A stretch of DNA of 64,000 bases from Nocardia grenadensis NBRC 108939 (GTDB lineage Bacteria > Actinomycetota > Actinomycetes > Mycobacteriales > Mycobacteriaceae), in assembly GCF_001613445.1 (NCBI RefSeq), contig NZ_BDCJ01000003.1:124001-188000 (forward strand), written 5' to 3'. Within the stretch, counting starts at the first letter, position 1. Each line of letters starts with the position of its first letter. The notes under the pieces are model-generated. The model searched no databases. It saw only the letters and a list, made by a program, of their open reading frames with translations, and was not told the DNA's origin. Positions 8,410 to 17,217 of this stretch are shown here, piece after piece. The position numbers were made by a program, and so were the translations under genes.

Positions 8410-10242
8410 ATGACCACAGATATCGTCTACCGGCACCGCACGGGCGCCCTCGTCGGCACCGTGCCCGCCGCCTTCCAGCAGACCATCACCCTGCGCCCTG
8501 ACGCGGTCGCACTGCGCACCCTCGGCGGCACTCGGCAGATCACCTGGCGCGAGTACGGCGACCGGGTCCGGGCGCTCGCCGCCGGACTGTCCGCACTCGG
8601 CCTCGCCCGCGGCGACACCCTCGGCGTGATGCTCACCAACCGGCCCGAATTCAACCTCGTCGACACCGCCGCCCTGCACGTCGGCGCCACCCCGTTCTCC
8701 GTTTACAACACCTGCTCCCCCGAGCAGGTCGCGCATGCCTTCACCAACGCCCAGAACAAGATCGTCGTCACCGAACAGCAGTTCCTCGACACCGTTCGCG
8801 CCGCGGGGGTGCCGCTCGACCACATCGTCGTTGTCGACGGGCCCGCGGAAGGCACCACCGCCCTGACGGACCTGGAAGCCGCGCCCGACCCGGATTTCGA
8901 CTTCGAGGCCGCGTGGCGGGCCGTCGAACCCGGCGATCTGGTCACCGTCATCTACACCTCCGGCACCACCGGCCCGTCCAAGGGAGTCGAGCTCACCCAC
9001 CGCAATGTGCTCGCTCAGATCATCGCGCTGAACAGCGGTCCCATGGATGTCGGGCTCGACGACCGCGCCCTGTCCTATCTGCCCGCCGCGCATGTCGCCG
9101 ACCGCATCTCCGGACACGCCATCAACCTCGTCACCGGGATCCAGATCACCACCGTCCCCGACCCCCGGGAGATCGCCGCCGCGCTCCCGGACGCCCGGCC
9201 CACGGTGTTCTTCGGCGTGCCGCGGGTCTGGCAGAAGATCAAAGGCGGCGTGGAAGCGAAGCTGGCCGCCGAAACCGGCGCCAAGAAGGCCATCGCGCAG
9301 TGGGCGGTGTCCACCGGAATCGCCGCCGCCCGAGCCGATCTCGCCGGCACCGGCCGCGGCCCGCTGCTCGATCTGCAGCACCGCGCGGCCGAGAAACTGC
9401 TCCTCGCCAAGGTGCGCGCCGCCCTCGGTCTGGCGGACCTCCGCGTCGCATCCTCGGGTGCCGCACCCATTCCACCGGAAACCCTCGAATTCTTCCTGGG
9501 CCTCGGGTTCTGCGTCTCCGAGGTCTGGGGAATGTCGGAGACCAGCGGTGTCGCCACCTACACCGAACTCGACAAGCCCCGCCCCGGCTCGGTGGGCCGC
9601 CCGGTCGACGGTGTCGAACTGCGCCTCGCCGACGACGGCGAAGTCCTCGTGCGCGGCGAGATCGTCACCCACGGCTACCGCGGTATGCCCGAGAAGACCG
9701 TGGAGGCGCTCGACGCGCAGGGGTGGCTGCACACCGGCGATATCGGTGCCCTCGATCCCGACGGCTATCTCCGGATCATCGACCGCAAAAAAGAGATGAT
9801 CATCAACGCGAGCGGTAAGAACATCGCCCCGAGCAATATCGAGAACGCCGTGAAAGCGGCCTCCTCGTTGGTGGGTCAGGTTGTCGCACTCGGCGAAGCC
9901 CAGCCGTATATCACCGCGCTCATCGTGCTCGACGCGGATATGGCGGCCGTACGGGCCAAGGAGATCGACGCCGCGGCAGCCGATATCGCGCAGCTCGCAC
10001 AACGACCCGAGATCATCGAGGACGTGCGGGCGGCGGTCGCGGCGGGGAACACGAAACTCTCGCGGGTGGAGCAGATCAAACGATTCACCATCGTCGATAC
10101 GGTCTGGGAACCCGGCGGTGACGAACTCACCCCGAAGATGTCACTCAAACGCGCGCCGATCGCCACGAAGTACGCGGCACAGATAGAAGCGCTCCGCGCC
10201 GACGCACCACCGGAGACCGTGATCGAGGTACGGCCCCGGTGA
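8410..10242 (+). CDS. Long-chain fatty acyl-CoA synthetase (FadD15-like, AMP-binding)
   Basis: A 610-residue ANL-superfamily enzyme that activates fatty acids with ATP and joins them to CoA. The P-loop VIYTSGTTGPSKGVELTHRN is at about residues 180-199; further motifs are GVPRVWQKIKGGVE (FadD15/bubblegum type), WGMSETSG, GWLHTGDIGALDPDGYL and IDRKKEMIINASGKNIAP. These features and the length match the FadD15 branch of membrane-associated long-chain synthetases rather than acyl-AMP ligases. It stands alone behind a CRP-like site. The stop is followed at once by short tandem repeats and a strong hairpin. Confidence 0.9.
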   Translation: MTTDIVYRHRTGALVGTVPAAFQQTITLRPDAVALRTLGGTRQITWREYGDRVRALAAGLSALGLARGDTLGVMLTNRPEFNLVDTAALHVGATPFSVYNTCSPEQVAHAFTNAQNKIVVTEQQFLDTVRAAGVPLDHIVVVDGPAEGTTALTDLEAAPDPDFDFEAAWRAVEPGDLVTVIYTSGTTGPSKGVELTHRNVLAQIIALNSGPMDVGLDDRALSYLPAAHVADRISGHAINLVTGIQITTVPDPREIAAALPDARPTVFFGVPRVWQKIKGGVEAKLAAETGAKKAIAQWAVSTGIAAARADLAGTGRGPLLDLQHRAAEKLLLAKVRAALGLADLRVASSGAAPIPPETLEFFLGLGFCVSEVWGMSETSGVATYTELDKPRPGSVGRPVDGVELRLADDGEVLVRGEIVTHGYRGMPEKTVEALDAQGWLHTGDIGALDPDGYLRIIDRKKEMIINASGKNIAPSNIENAVKAASSLVGQVVALGEAQPYITALIVLDADMAAVRAKEIDAAAADIAQLAQRPEIIEDVRAAVAAGNTKLSRVEQIKRFTIVDTVWEPGGDELTPKMSLKRAPIATKYAAQIEALRADAPPETVIEVRPR

Positions 10243-10297
10243 ACGGCAGCGGCCCCGGCGAACGGCAGCGGCCCCGGTGAACGGCAGCGGCCCCGGC
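10241..10297 (+). repeat. Three tandem 19-bp repeats after the acyl-CoA synthetase stop
   Basis: Three head-to-tail copies of a 19-bp unit (GAACGGCAGCGGCCCCGG plus C or T) begin one base inside the stop codon; a half copy (CGGCCCCGGT) precedes them as the last codons of the gene. The last copy supplies the left arm of the hairpin at 10289-10313. Such copies probably arose by slippage. Confidence 0.85.
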
Positions 10298-10313
10298 GGG
10301 AATCGCCGGGGCC
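10289..10313. terminator. Bidirectional hairpin between convergent genes
   Basis: A perfect 10-bp GC-rich stem (GGCCCCGGCG / CGCCGGGGCC) with a 5-base loop lies between the convergent acyl-CoA synthetase and YbhB genes. There is no T-tract, as is common for actinobacterial terminators. Confidence 0.65.
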
Positions 10314-10329
10314 GCCACACCGCGCGAAA

Positions 10330-10857
10330 TTACTTCTGCTCGTAGGTGCCGACCAGAATCGCCCGCGCCAGAGTGTGCGAGAAGAGGTTGAACCCGAGGA
10401 ATGCCGGGGAAGCCTCCGGCGGCACGCCCAGCGAGTCCACATCCACCGCGTGCACCACGATGAAGTAGCGGTGCGGACCGTGTCCGGCCGGCGGGGCCGC
10501 CCCGACATAGCCCGCGAACCCGCCGTCGTTACGGAGCGTCACCGCGCCGGACGGCAGTTCGCCGCCCTCGCTACCGGCCCCGGCGGGTAGCTCCGTCACC
10601 GATACGGGAATATCCGCCACCGCCCAGTGCCAGAAACCGGAAGCCGTCGGCGCGTCGGGGTCGTAGACCGTCACCGCGAAGCTCTTCGTCTCCGCCGGGA
10701 ATCCCGACCAGCTTAGCTGCGGCGACACATCCGCACCGCCGGCACCGAAGACACCGCTGACCTGAGCGTTGCCCAACGGCGCACCGTCGGACACATCGGT
10801 GGAGGTCAGGGTGAACGATGGAACCGAAGGCAGGGCGTCGTAGGGGTTGTCGGCCAT
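10330..10857 (-). CDS. YbhB/YbcL family Raf kinase inhibitor-like protein (PEBP fold)
   Basis: A 175-residue cytosolic PEBP-fold protein. The conserved pocket residues are visible in '[36 protein letters not shown]' (the DPDAP and HW elements) and in the C-terminal [19 protein letters not shown]. The family binds phosphate-like or phospholipid ligands; its physiological role in bacteria is not settled. The start has AAGAGGAG upstream. It lies 21 bp after the M20 peptidase gene on the same strand, so the two probably form an operon. Confidence 0.93.
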   Translation of the reverse strand: MADNPYDALPSVPSFTLTSTDVSDGAPLGNAQVSGVFGAGGADVSPQLSWSGFPAETKSFAVTVYDPDAPTASGFWHWAVADIPVSVTELPAGAGSEGGELPSGAVTLRNDGGFAGYVGAAPPAGHGPHRYFIVVHAVDVDSLGVPPEASPAFLGFNLFSHTLARAILVGTYEQK

Positions 10858-10878
10858 GTTCTCCTCTTTCGAATCGGA

Positions 10879-12237
10879 TCAGCTGTGCAACAGGAAGTGT
10901 TCCAGCACCTCGGTGCCGAACTCGAGCGCGTCGACCGGTACACGTTCGTCCACACCGTGGAACAGGGCCGCGAAATCCAGCTCCGGCGGCAACCGGAGTG
11001 GCGCGAACCCGAAACACCGGATACCCAGATCCGCGAAGGCTTTCGCGTCCGTGCCTCCGGAGAGCATGTACGGGACGGTCCGGCCCTGCGGGTCGTGGGC
11101 CAGTATCGCGTCGTTCATCGCGTCCACCAGATGACCGTCGAAGGTCGTCTCGTAGGAGTCGAGTTTGGTGATCCACTCCCGCTCCACATCCGGACCGATG
11201 AGTTCGTCCACTTCCCGTTCGAACGCGGCCTGCCGGCCCGGGATCACCCGGCAGTCCACCACCGCCTCCGCGGTCTGCGGAATGACATTCGCCTTGTACC
11301 CGGCGTTCAGCATGGTCGGATTGGCGGTATCGCGCAGGGTCGCGCCGATGATCCGGGAAATGGACCCCAGTTTGGCAAGCGTGCCCTCGATATCGGGGCT
11401 GCCCGGATCGAACTCCAGCCCGGACTCCTCCGAGACCGCGGCCAGGAACTCGGCGACCGAATCGGAGAGTACGAGCGGGAACGTATGAGTGCCCAGACGC
11501 GCCACCGCGGCCGCCAGGATGGTGACGGCGTTGTCCTCGTGCAGGAACGAACCGTGCCCCGCGCGCGCCTTCGCGCGCAGCCGCATCCAGCCCAGCCCCT
11601 TCTCCGCCGTCTCAACCAGATAGAAGCGCCGCTCGCCGCCGTCCGGGCGCGGGACAGTCAGCGAGAAACCGCCGACCTCACCCACGGCCTCGGTGACGCC
11701 TTCGAAAAGGTCGGACCGGTGCTCCACCAGCCACTGCGATCCCCATTTCCCGCCGTTCTCCTCGTCGGCCAGGAAGGCGAAGACCAGGTCCCGGGGCGGC
11801 ACCGTCCCCTCGATCTTGAACTGGCGGGCCACCGCCAGCATCATCCCCACCATGTCCTTCATATCGATCGCGCCGCGACCCCAGACGTAACCGTCCTGTA
11901 CCGCGCCCGAGAACGGGTGCACACTCCAGTCCGCCGCCTGCGCCGGCACTACATCGAGGTGTCCGTGCAGCAGCAGTGCGCCGCGACTCGGGTCGGCACC
12001 CGGCAGCCGCGCGAAGACATTGCCGCGGCCCGGTGCCCCGGACTCCACATATTCGGTGGTGTATCCGGCGTCTTCCAGTTGCCGCGCCACCCATTCGGCA
12101 CACTCTCGTTCGCCCTTGGTGGTCGCGAGATCGCCGGTATTGGAGGTATCGAACCGGATCAGCGTGCTGACCAGCTCCACCACCTCTGCCACGGCACGAG
12201 AACGAGCAGAACCCGAATTTTCACCTGTAGCGGCCAC
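10879..12237 (-). CDS. M20/M25/M40 family metallopeptidase (ArgE/DapE-like)
   Basis: A 452-residue di-zinc hydrolase. All five metal positions are recognisable: LLLHGHLDVVPA (His, and the supporting Asp), GRGAIDMKD (bridging Asp), LADEENGGKWG (Glu-Glu, general base and ligand), the DCRVIPGR segment after the dimerisation insert (about residues 215-340), and ALFHGVDER (last His). Such enzymes cleave dipeptides or N-acyl amino acids; the substrate cannot be told from sequence. The GTG start is chosen for AGGAAGGGG just upstream. It is followed by the YbhB gene. Confidence 0.92.
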   Translation of the reverse strand: MAATGENSGSARSRAVAEVVELVSTLIRFDTSNTGDLATTKGERECAEWVARQLEDAGYTTEYVESGAPGRGNVFARLPGADPSRGALLLHGHLDVVPAQAADWSVHPFSGAVQDGYVWGRGAIDMKDMVGMMLAVARQFKIEGTVPPRDLVFAFLADEENGGKWGSQWLVEHRSDLFEGVTEAVGEVGGFSLTVPRPDGGERRFYLVETAEKGLGWMRLRAKARAGHGSFLHEDNAVTILAAAVARLGTHTFPLVLSDSVAEFLAAVSEESGLEFDPGSPDIEGTLAKLGSISRIIGATLRDTANPTMLNAGYKANVIPQTAEAVVDCRVIPGRQAAFEREVDELIGPDVEREWITKLDSYETTFDGHLVDAMNDAILAHDPQGRTVPYMLSGGTDAKAFADLGIRCFGFAPLRLPPELDFAALFHGVDERVPVDALEFGTEVLEHFLLHS

Positions 12238-12389
12238 AGCCCCTTCCTACCATCCCGGGTGTCCTTGCTTCCTTTCGGTGCAACCGATGTCGGGCGATTC
12301 ATGATTAGATGCGCATATCTACGTATGGCCATTCTAAACGGTCGATGCTCGATGCCGGAGTCGATGCGACAGGACGCGCCGTATGGGAA

Positions 12390-12412
12390 CCGCGGGACCT
12401 CGAAACCCGCGG
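12390..12412 (-). terminator. Candidate terminator hairpin downstream of the XRE regulator
   Basis: A 7-bp stem (CCGCGGG / CCCGCGG) with a 9-base loop lies about 75 bp after the regulator stop. The 250-bp gap up to the M20 start holds nothing else convincing apart from an AT-richer stretch at 12300-12345 that may be the M20 promoter. Confidence 0.35.
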
Positions 12413-12487
12413 CGGGGTCCGGTCGGTCGATACGCCGCTCCCCCGGCCGGCACCGGATGCCGGTAAACCTCCCCCGCTGGCCCGGGC

Positions 12488-13381
12488 CTACTCGGCGGGC
12501 AGTTCGGAGAGCACTTTACGCAGATAGTCCCGGCTCTCCCCCGGGGTGAGCGCGATAACGCTCAACTTGTTCATCACCGTCATATACACCTCGACATCCT
12601 GCTTCTTCTCCAGGTACTGCGAGGTGGTGAGCTGCTCCATATAGACCATGTCCGGCAGTTCGGGTTCCGGAAACCGGAGAATACTGAACGAACCACCGGC
12701 CGCCGGATGGCCGCCCACCGAATAGGGCAGCACCTGGATCTTCACATTCGGCCGGTCGGAGGCGGCGATGAGATGTTCGATCTGATCCCGCAACTCGGGA
12801 TAGCCGTCGATCGGGCGACGCAGCGCGTTCTCGTCCACGACCGCCCACAGAGTCGGCGCCGCGGCACGGCTCAGGATGTCCTGGCGGCGCATCCGTATAC
12901 CGACCCGGCGTTCGGTCTCGTCGTCGTTACCGAGCGTGATCACCGACCGGGCGTAGGATTCCGTCTGCAACAGGCCGGGCACGAACTGTGCCTCATAGGT
13001 GCGGATCGTCGTCGCGGCCTGCTCCAGACCGATATAGTTCTCGAACCAGTTCGGCAGCACATCGTTGTAGGGCTGCCACCACCCCGGATCATTCGCCTTC
13101 TTCATCAGATCGAGGTAGACGGCCAGCTTCTCCGGATCGTCGACCCCGTAGAGCTTCAACAGGTCGAGCAGATCGCGCTCCCGGAACCGGGTCCGGCCCA
13201 GCTCGAGCCGGCTGATCTTGGCATGGGAACCGCGGATGTGATCACCCGCGTCCTCGCGGCTGATCCCGCACGCCTCCCGCAAACGGCGCAACCTGCTGCC
13301 GAGCGAGATACGTAGCACGGTGGGCCCGCGATCGGCTTCCGCCTGATCCGGGGTTTCGGAATCGTCTCGCTCGTGTGTCAT
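12488..13381 (-). CDS. XRE-family transcriptional regulator with DUF5753 domain
   Basis: A 297-residue regulator typical of actinomycetes. Residues ~25-90 form a helix-turn-helix (LGSRLRRLREACGISREDAG, then SHAKISRLELGRTRF); residues ~105-285 form the DUF5753 sensor domain (YIGLEQAATTIRTYEAQFVPGLLQT, PPIDGYPELRDQIEHLI-like stretch, PDMVYMEQLTTSQYLEK). ATG at 13381 is chosen because AGAGG precedes it; the frame stays open far upstream. These regulators are usually paired with a DUF397 gene, as in the WhiJ/BldB-like systems of Streptomyces; no such partner is next to this one. Confidence 0.9.
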   Translation of the reverse strand: MTHERDDSETPDQAEADRGPTVLRISLGSRLRRLREACGISREDAGDHIRGSHAKISRLELGRTRFRERDLLDLLKLYGVDDPEKLAVYLDLMKKANDPGWWQPYNDVLPNWFENYIGLEQAATTIRTYEAQFVPGLLQTESYARSVITLGNDDETERRVGIRMRRQDILSRAAAPTLWAVVDENALRRPIDGYPELRDQIEHLIAASDRPNVKIQVLPYSVGGHPAAGGSFSILRFPEPELPDMVYMEQLTTSQYLEKKQDVEVYMTVMNKLSVIALTPGESRDYLRKVLSELPAE

Positions 13382-14100
13382 GGTCGCCTCTGGCCAGTTC
13401 GTGCTGTGTTGCATCGTACGGCGCCCGCCACCGCCGAACCGCACCGGTCGGCAGGCAAGCCTACTATCCGGTACACGCATATTTCGGTAACGCGCCCGCT
13501 CCGGACGAGGCCGGCAGTTGCGCGGCAACCGGCTGCCGCGAACGTGCCGATCGAATCCTACAGTGCCGCATACCCGTATCATCTTCCTGTTTGCACGCGG
13601 TATCAGGTTTCGTTGCGTAAACTCCCTCACGACACGACGTCCGGCTTCATCTGTACCGCGACGACCCGGGAGACGACACCGATGAGGGCATCGGCAGCAG
13701 GAGCGAGTACCCCAGGAGTTGTTCCCAGCATAGCGCGGGTCCCGCCGGCCCGCGAAGACGAACCGGCCGTGCCGTCCGGCGCCGGCCAACTCCCACGATC
13801 TGCTCGTAGCCGCGCGTATTCACCTGGTCCGCAACGCTTCTCGCACTCAACGGCGGGAGTGCTGCTCATCCGGACGGATCGGGCACGGCCCGATAGGGTG
13901 GTCCGTGGTCGACCGGAACCGGCCGTCCCCGTCGAGGCAGTCCGCATCCACCGTACGTCCCGACGGACAGGACCCGGCCGCGCGCATCCGCCACCGACCG
14001 CCGCGCATATCGCCGCACCACCGGGTCACCTCTCGGCCCGGCCGATGCGGTCGTGTCCGGCCGCTTTCCCGTCACCGCACCATGCAGTTGGAGGTCCCGA
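13382..14100. other. 719-bp intergenic region between divergent XRE regulator and PPOX-like gene
   Basis: No gene could be supported. Short open frames exist on both strands (for example a leftward frame about 13627-13947), but all are Arg/Ser/Pro-rich and show no domain. The region should contain the divergent promoters of both neighbours. Confidence 0.4.
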
Positions 14101-14556
14101 ATGTCCGACACAGTCCCCACCACCGAGATCCGCGCGAAACTCACCGAAGTCCTCGGCCACTCCAGTATCGACCTTGCCACGTCCAAGAAGGGAGTCAACT
14201 GGGCGACGAGCGCCTTCTTCGCCAACCTCGACGACGACCTCTTCCGCCTCACTCTCATCCTCGAGAACGGCGGCCGGACCCTGGACCAGCTCAAGGCCAA
14301 CCCCAATGTGGGGGTGAAGGTCGTGCCGGGCGGGATCGCGGATCCCTTCGCCCAGGGCCTGGGCACGGCCACCCTGCGCGAGGGAGCCGGCCAGGACGAG
14401 ACCTTCCGGGCACTGCTGCGCAAGGAACCCCAGATCGAACCGTTCTTCGCCACGCCTGTCACCGCGCTGGTGATAGATATCGACTGGTGGCGGGTCACGC
14501 ATCTGGGTGGCGGCTGGCTGCCGGGCAAGGTCCTCGAGCGCGATACGGACGCCTGA
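14101..14556 (+). CDS. Pyridoxamine 5'-phosphate oxidase-like (split-barrel) protein
   Basis: A 151-residue protein of the flavin-binding split-barrel type. Strands are seen in GVNWATSAFFANLDDDLFRLTLIL, and a short loop/strand series follows (NPNVGVKVVPGGIADPF, GLGTATLREGAG), ending VTALVIDIDWWRVTHLGGG. Family members bind FMN, F420 or heme; the cofactor here is not evident. ATG at 14101 follows GGAGG. It lies 66 bp upstream of the first DUF574 methyltransferase on the same strand. Confidence 0.7.
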   Translation: MSDTVPTTEIRAKLTEVLGHSSIDLATSKKGVNWATSAFFANLDDDLFRLTLILENGGRTLDQLKANPNVGVKVVPGGIADPFAQGLGTATLREGAGQDETFRALLRKEPQIEPFFATPVTALVIDIDWWRVTHLGGGWLPGKVLERDTDA

Positions 14557-14622
14557 GGAGACGCCGCCGGATCGACGGCTTAACATCGCCCTGTTCGATT
14601 CGCAACGTAGAGAGAGGTATTC

Positions 14623-15507
14623 ATGGCCGAACCGGCTCCTCGGACCGGGGTTCGTGTCCCGGTCGGGGTGGACACCACCCGGCCCAGCATCGCCCGGGTC
14701 TACGACTACAGTCTCGGCGGCAAGGACAATTACGATGTCGACCGCGCCGCCTTCGAGCAGATCCAGCGGATCGCGCCACGGCAGGGCGACGTCTCCCGGA
14801 TGAACCGGCGCTGGCTCCACCGCGTGGTGCGCTATCTGGCCGGACCGGCCGCCATCGATCAATTCCTCGATATCGGCGCCGGTTTGCCGACGGTGGGTAA
14901 TACCCATCAGATCGCGCAGCAGGAGAACCCCGAGGCCACGGTCGTCTATGTCGACAACGATCCGGTGTGCAATGCGCACGGCCGGGTGTTGCTGGAACAG
15001 AACGAGAACACCCATTTCGTCTCCGGCGATCTCCTCGAGGAAAACACTCTGCTGGAGAACAAGAACGTGCTGCAGTACCTGGATATGGACCGGCCGATCG
15101 CGGTGATCCTGTGCGGGCTGCTGCACCACGTCGACGACGAACTCGAACCGGCGCGGGTCATGCGCGAATACATCGCCCGGCTACCGGCCGGCTCGTATGT
15201 CGCGATCACCAATTTCTGGGACCCGGACGACGAGAATCCGGAACTGCACGATCTGGCCGTGCGCCTGGAGCGGGCGTTCACCGAAATGGGGCTGGGTTCG
15301 GGGTGGTACCGCACCCGCGCCGAGCAGCTCGAGTACTTCGACGGCCTGGAGATCATCGCGCCCGGGCTAGTGGAACTCGAGGACTGGTGGCCGGCCGGAC
15401 CGGCGACCCGGCCGCGACTTCCGGAGGAGAAGGTGATCATCGGTGGGGTCGGATACAAACGCCCCGTGGAGAAAGTCCGATTGCGCAGTGTGAACGGAAC
15501 CGGCTGA
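14623..15507 (+). CDS. SAM-dependent methyltransferase, DUF574 family (copy 1)
   Basis: A 294-residue Rossmann-fold protein of the actinobacterial DUF574 (Methyltransf_19) family. The N-terminal family signature is IARVYDYSLGGKDNYDVDR; the SAM-binding region is QFLDIGAGLPTVGNTHQIAQ, with the acidic ribose-binding motif VVYVDNDPVC; the later motif is VILCGLLHHVDDE. Substrates of this large family are unknown. It is closely similar along its length to the gene at 15803-16681, including the first 50 residues, so the pair is a tandem duplication that has since diverged. RBS: AGAGAGG before the ATG. Confidence 0.9.
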   Translation: MAEPAPRTGVRVPVGVDTTRPSIARVYDYSLGGKDNYDVDRAAFEQIQRIAPRQGDVSRMNRRWLHRVVRYLAGPAAIDQFLDIGAGLPTVGNTHQIAQQENPEATVVYVDNDPVCNAHGRVLLEQNENTHFVSGDLLEENTLLENKNVLQYLDMDRPIAVILCGLLHHVDDELEPARVMREYIARLPAGSYVAITNFWDPDDENPELHDLAVRLERAFTEMGLGSGWYRTRAEQLEYFDGLEIIAPGLVELEDWWPAGPATRPRLPEEKVIIGGVGYKRPVEKVRLRSVNGTG

Positions 15508-15802
15508 CGAATCGCCCTGTTGTCCGGTGCTGTCCGGCGCCGGGCTTCCACCCGGCGCCCCGGAACAGCCGGGCAAACATCGAACCCGCTTGAGGCGCAA
15601 TTGTTTTCACAAACAGGACAGCACGGCCCGATATCGTGCCGAGCGCGTCCATCCGGGTTAGGCTCGGCCCACTCCGACGACGTGAACCATTTTCTCGCGC
15701 AGTTCGATCGGCGCCGATTGCTCGCTCCGGCACCGCGTTCTACGCTTTGGTGACCCGAATCATATTTCCAGCCAGTTTTTCCTTCGTCCAGAGAGGGTCG
15801 AG

Positions 15803-16681
15803 ATGGCCGAACCGGCGCATCGGACCGGCGTTCGCAAACCGGTCGGCGTAGACACCAGCCGGGCCAGTATCGCCCGCGTCTACGACTACAGCCTCGGCGG
15901 CAAGGACAACTACGACGTCGACCGTGTCGCCTACGCGGCGATCCTCGAGGTCGCGCCCCGGCAGGGCGATGTATCCATCATGAACCGGCGCTGGTTGCAC
16001 CGGGTCACCCGGCATCTGGCAGGCACCGCCGGTATCGACCAATTCCTCGATATCGGCGCCGGATTACCCACTGTCGCCAATACGCACGAGATCGCCCAGC
16101 AGCAGAACCCGGACGCCCTGGTCGTCTATGTCGACAACGATCCGGTGTGCAACGCGCACGGCCGGGTGCTGTTGGAACAGAACGACAACACTCATTTCGT
16201 GCCCGCCGACCTCCTCGAGGACAAAACCCTGCTGCGCAACACCGACGTGACGCGCTACCTGGATATGGAGCGGCCGATCGGGCTCATCCTGTGCGGGCTG
16301 CTCCACCATGTCGACGACGAACTCGACCCGGTCGGGATCATGCACAGATACGTGGACCTGCTGCCCCCGGGGTCCTATCTCGCGATCAGCCATTTCCACG
16401 ATCCGGGCCCGGCGGATCCGCAGCGGCACGCGCTCGCCAAAGAGCTCGAACGTCGTTTCACCGAAAAAGGTCTGGGCTCGGGCTGGTATCGCACCACCGA
16501 GCAGATCCTCGAATACTTCTGCGGCCTCGAACTCATCGAGCCGGGCCTGGTCCAGCTCGACGACTGGTGGCCCGCCGGTCCGCCGCTGCGGCCCCGGTAC
16601 CCCGAGGAGCATGTCATGGTCGGTGGTGTCGCCTACAAGCCGGCCGGCGGCAGCACCGACCACCGGAATCGACCCGGGTAA
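15803..16681 (+). CDS. SAM-dependent methyltransferase, DUF574 family (copy 2)
   Basis: A 292-residue paralogue of the preceding gene with the same motif order: IARVYDYSLGGKDNYDVDR, QFLDIGAGLPTVANTHEIAQ, VVYVDNDPVC and LILCGLLHHVDDELD. It differs mainly around residues 140-160 and 200-220. The 295-bp gap before it holds no gene but probably its own promoter, since AGAGAGGG precedes its start and the stretch at 15755-15790 is AT-richer. Its stop codon lies in the left arm of a hairpin whose right arm holds the stop of the convergent lsr2 gene. Confidence 0.9.
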   Translation: MAEPAHRTGVRKPVGVDTSRASIARVYDYSLGGKDNYDVDRVAYAAILEVAPRQGDVSIMNRRWLHRVTRHLAGTAGIDQFLDIGAGLPTVANTHEIAQQQNPDALVVYVDNDPVCNAHGRVLLEQNDNTHFVPADLLEDKTLLRNTDVTRYLDMERPIGLILCGLLHHVDDELDPVGIMHRYVDLLPPGSYLAISHFHDPGPADPQRHALAKELERRFTEKGLGSGWYRTTEQILEYFCGLELIEPGLVQLDDWWPAGPPLRPRYPEEHVMVGGVAYKPAGGSTDHRNRPG

Positions 16682-16691
16682 CCGCTACCCG
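16675..16691. terminator. Small hairpin containing both convergent stop codons
   Basis: CGGGTA / TACCCG with a 5-base loop. The TAA of DUF574 copy 2 and the TAG of lsr2 both fall within it; the coding regions are only 3 bp apart. Confidence 0.4.
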
Positions 16692-17011
16692 TTGACGCGG
16701 CGGAAGGCGGCCAGGATTCCGGCCGGTATCCGGCCACGCGTCGACACCTCGTGTCCGTTGCGCACCGCCCACTCCCGGATCACCTTCGCCGAGGCCGACC
16801 GGACCGGTCGCTCCCGTTTGGTCCGCGCGGCCCGACCCACCTTGCGGGCGAACGGGGTCCACTTACCGAAGCTTGCGCGCATTTCCCCCGCGTTGGCTTC
16901 GGTCAGATCGATTTCGTACGTCACGCCCTCGAACGCGAACACCACAGTTTCGGCCGCGGGTGATTCGCCGTCGAGGTCATCGATCAAACTGATGACGACC
17001 TTGCGCGCCAT
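16685..17011 (-). CDS. lsr2: Lsr2 family nucleoid-associated protein
   Basis: A 108-residue DNA-bridging xenogeneic silencer of H-NS type. The N-terminal dimerisation domain is MARKVVISLIDDLDGESPA... with FAFEGVTYEIDLTEANAGEM; the C-terminal DNA-binding domain includes SASAKVIREWAVRNGHEVS followed by the minor-groove-inserting 'RGR' of STRGRIPAGILAAFRRVN. Both halves are full length. ATG at 17011 is preceded by CGGAGGAG; the frame remains open upstream without homology. Nocardiae often carry more than one lsr2-type gene, so this may not be the main copy. Confidence 0.95.
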   Translation of the reverse strand: MARKVVISLIDDLDGESPAAETVVFAFEGVTYEIDLTEANAGEMRASFGKWTPFARKVGRAARTKRERPVRSASAKVIREWAVRNGHEVSTRGRIPAGILAAFRRVNG

Positions 17012-17217
17012 GGGCTTGCTCCTCCGATCACCGATTACCTTGCCAGATATGACATCAGCTACCCCGCGGCTGTGCGAATGACCGCGCTTGCCCGCAGCGC
17101 CGGCACAGCGACCTCGTCCGGGGGATGTGAGCATACCGCTCCGGTCGCGGCTGGCGATGCCGGGGCGCGATCGATCCACCCGGGTTACCGTGACGGGGCC
17201 GAACGAGAGGACGAACC

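Noticed and set aside
7966..10002. A 678-codon leftward open frame
   Set aside because: It lies opposite the PfkB-like and acyl-CoA synthetase genes, both of which are supported by motifs; the antisense product is Gly/Asp-rich without homology.
12309..12527. Possible 72-residue rightward gene upstream of the M20 peptidase
   Set aside because: It overlaps the end of the XRE gene, has no ribosome binding site and no recognisable domain.
15653..15665. Possible IdeR/DtxR iron box (GGTTAGGCT)
   Set aside because: Only one half-site is present; the second half does not match.
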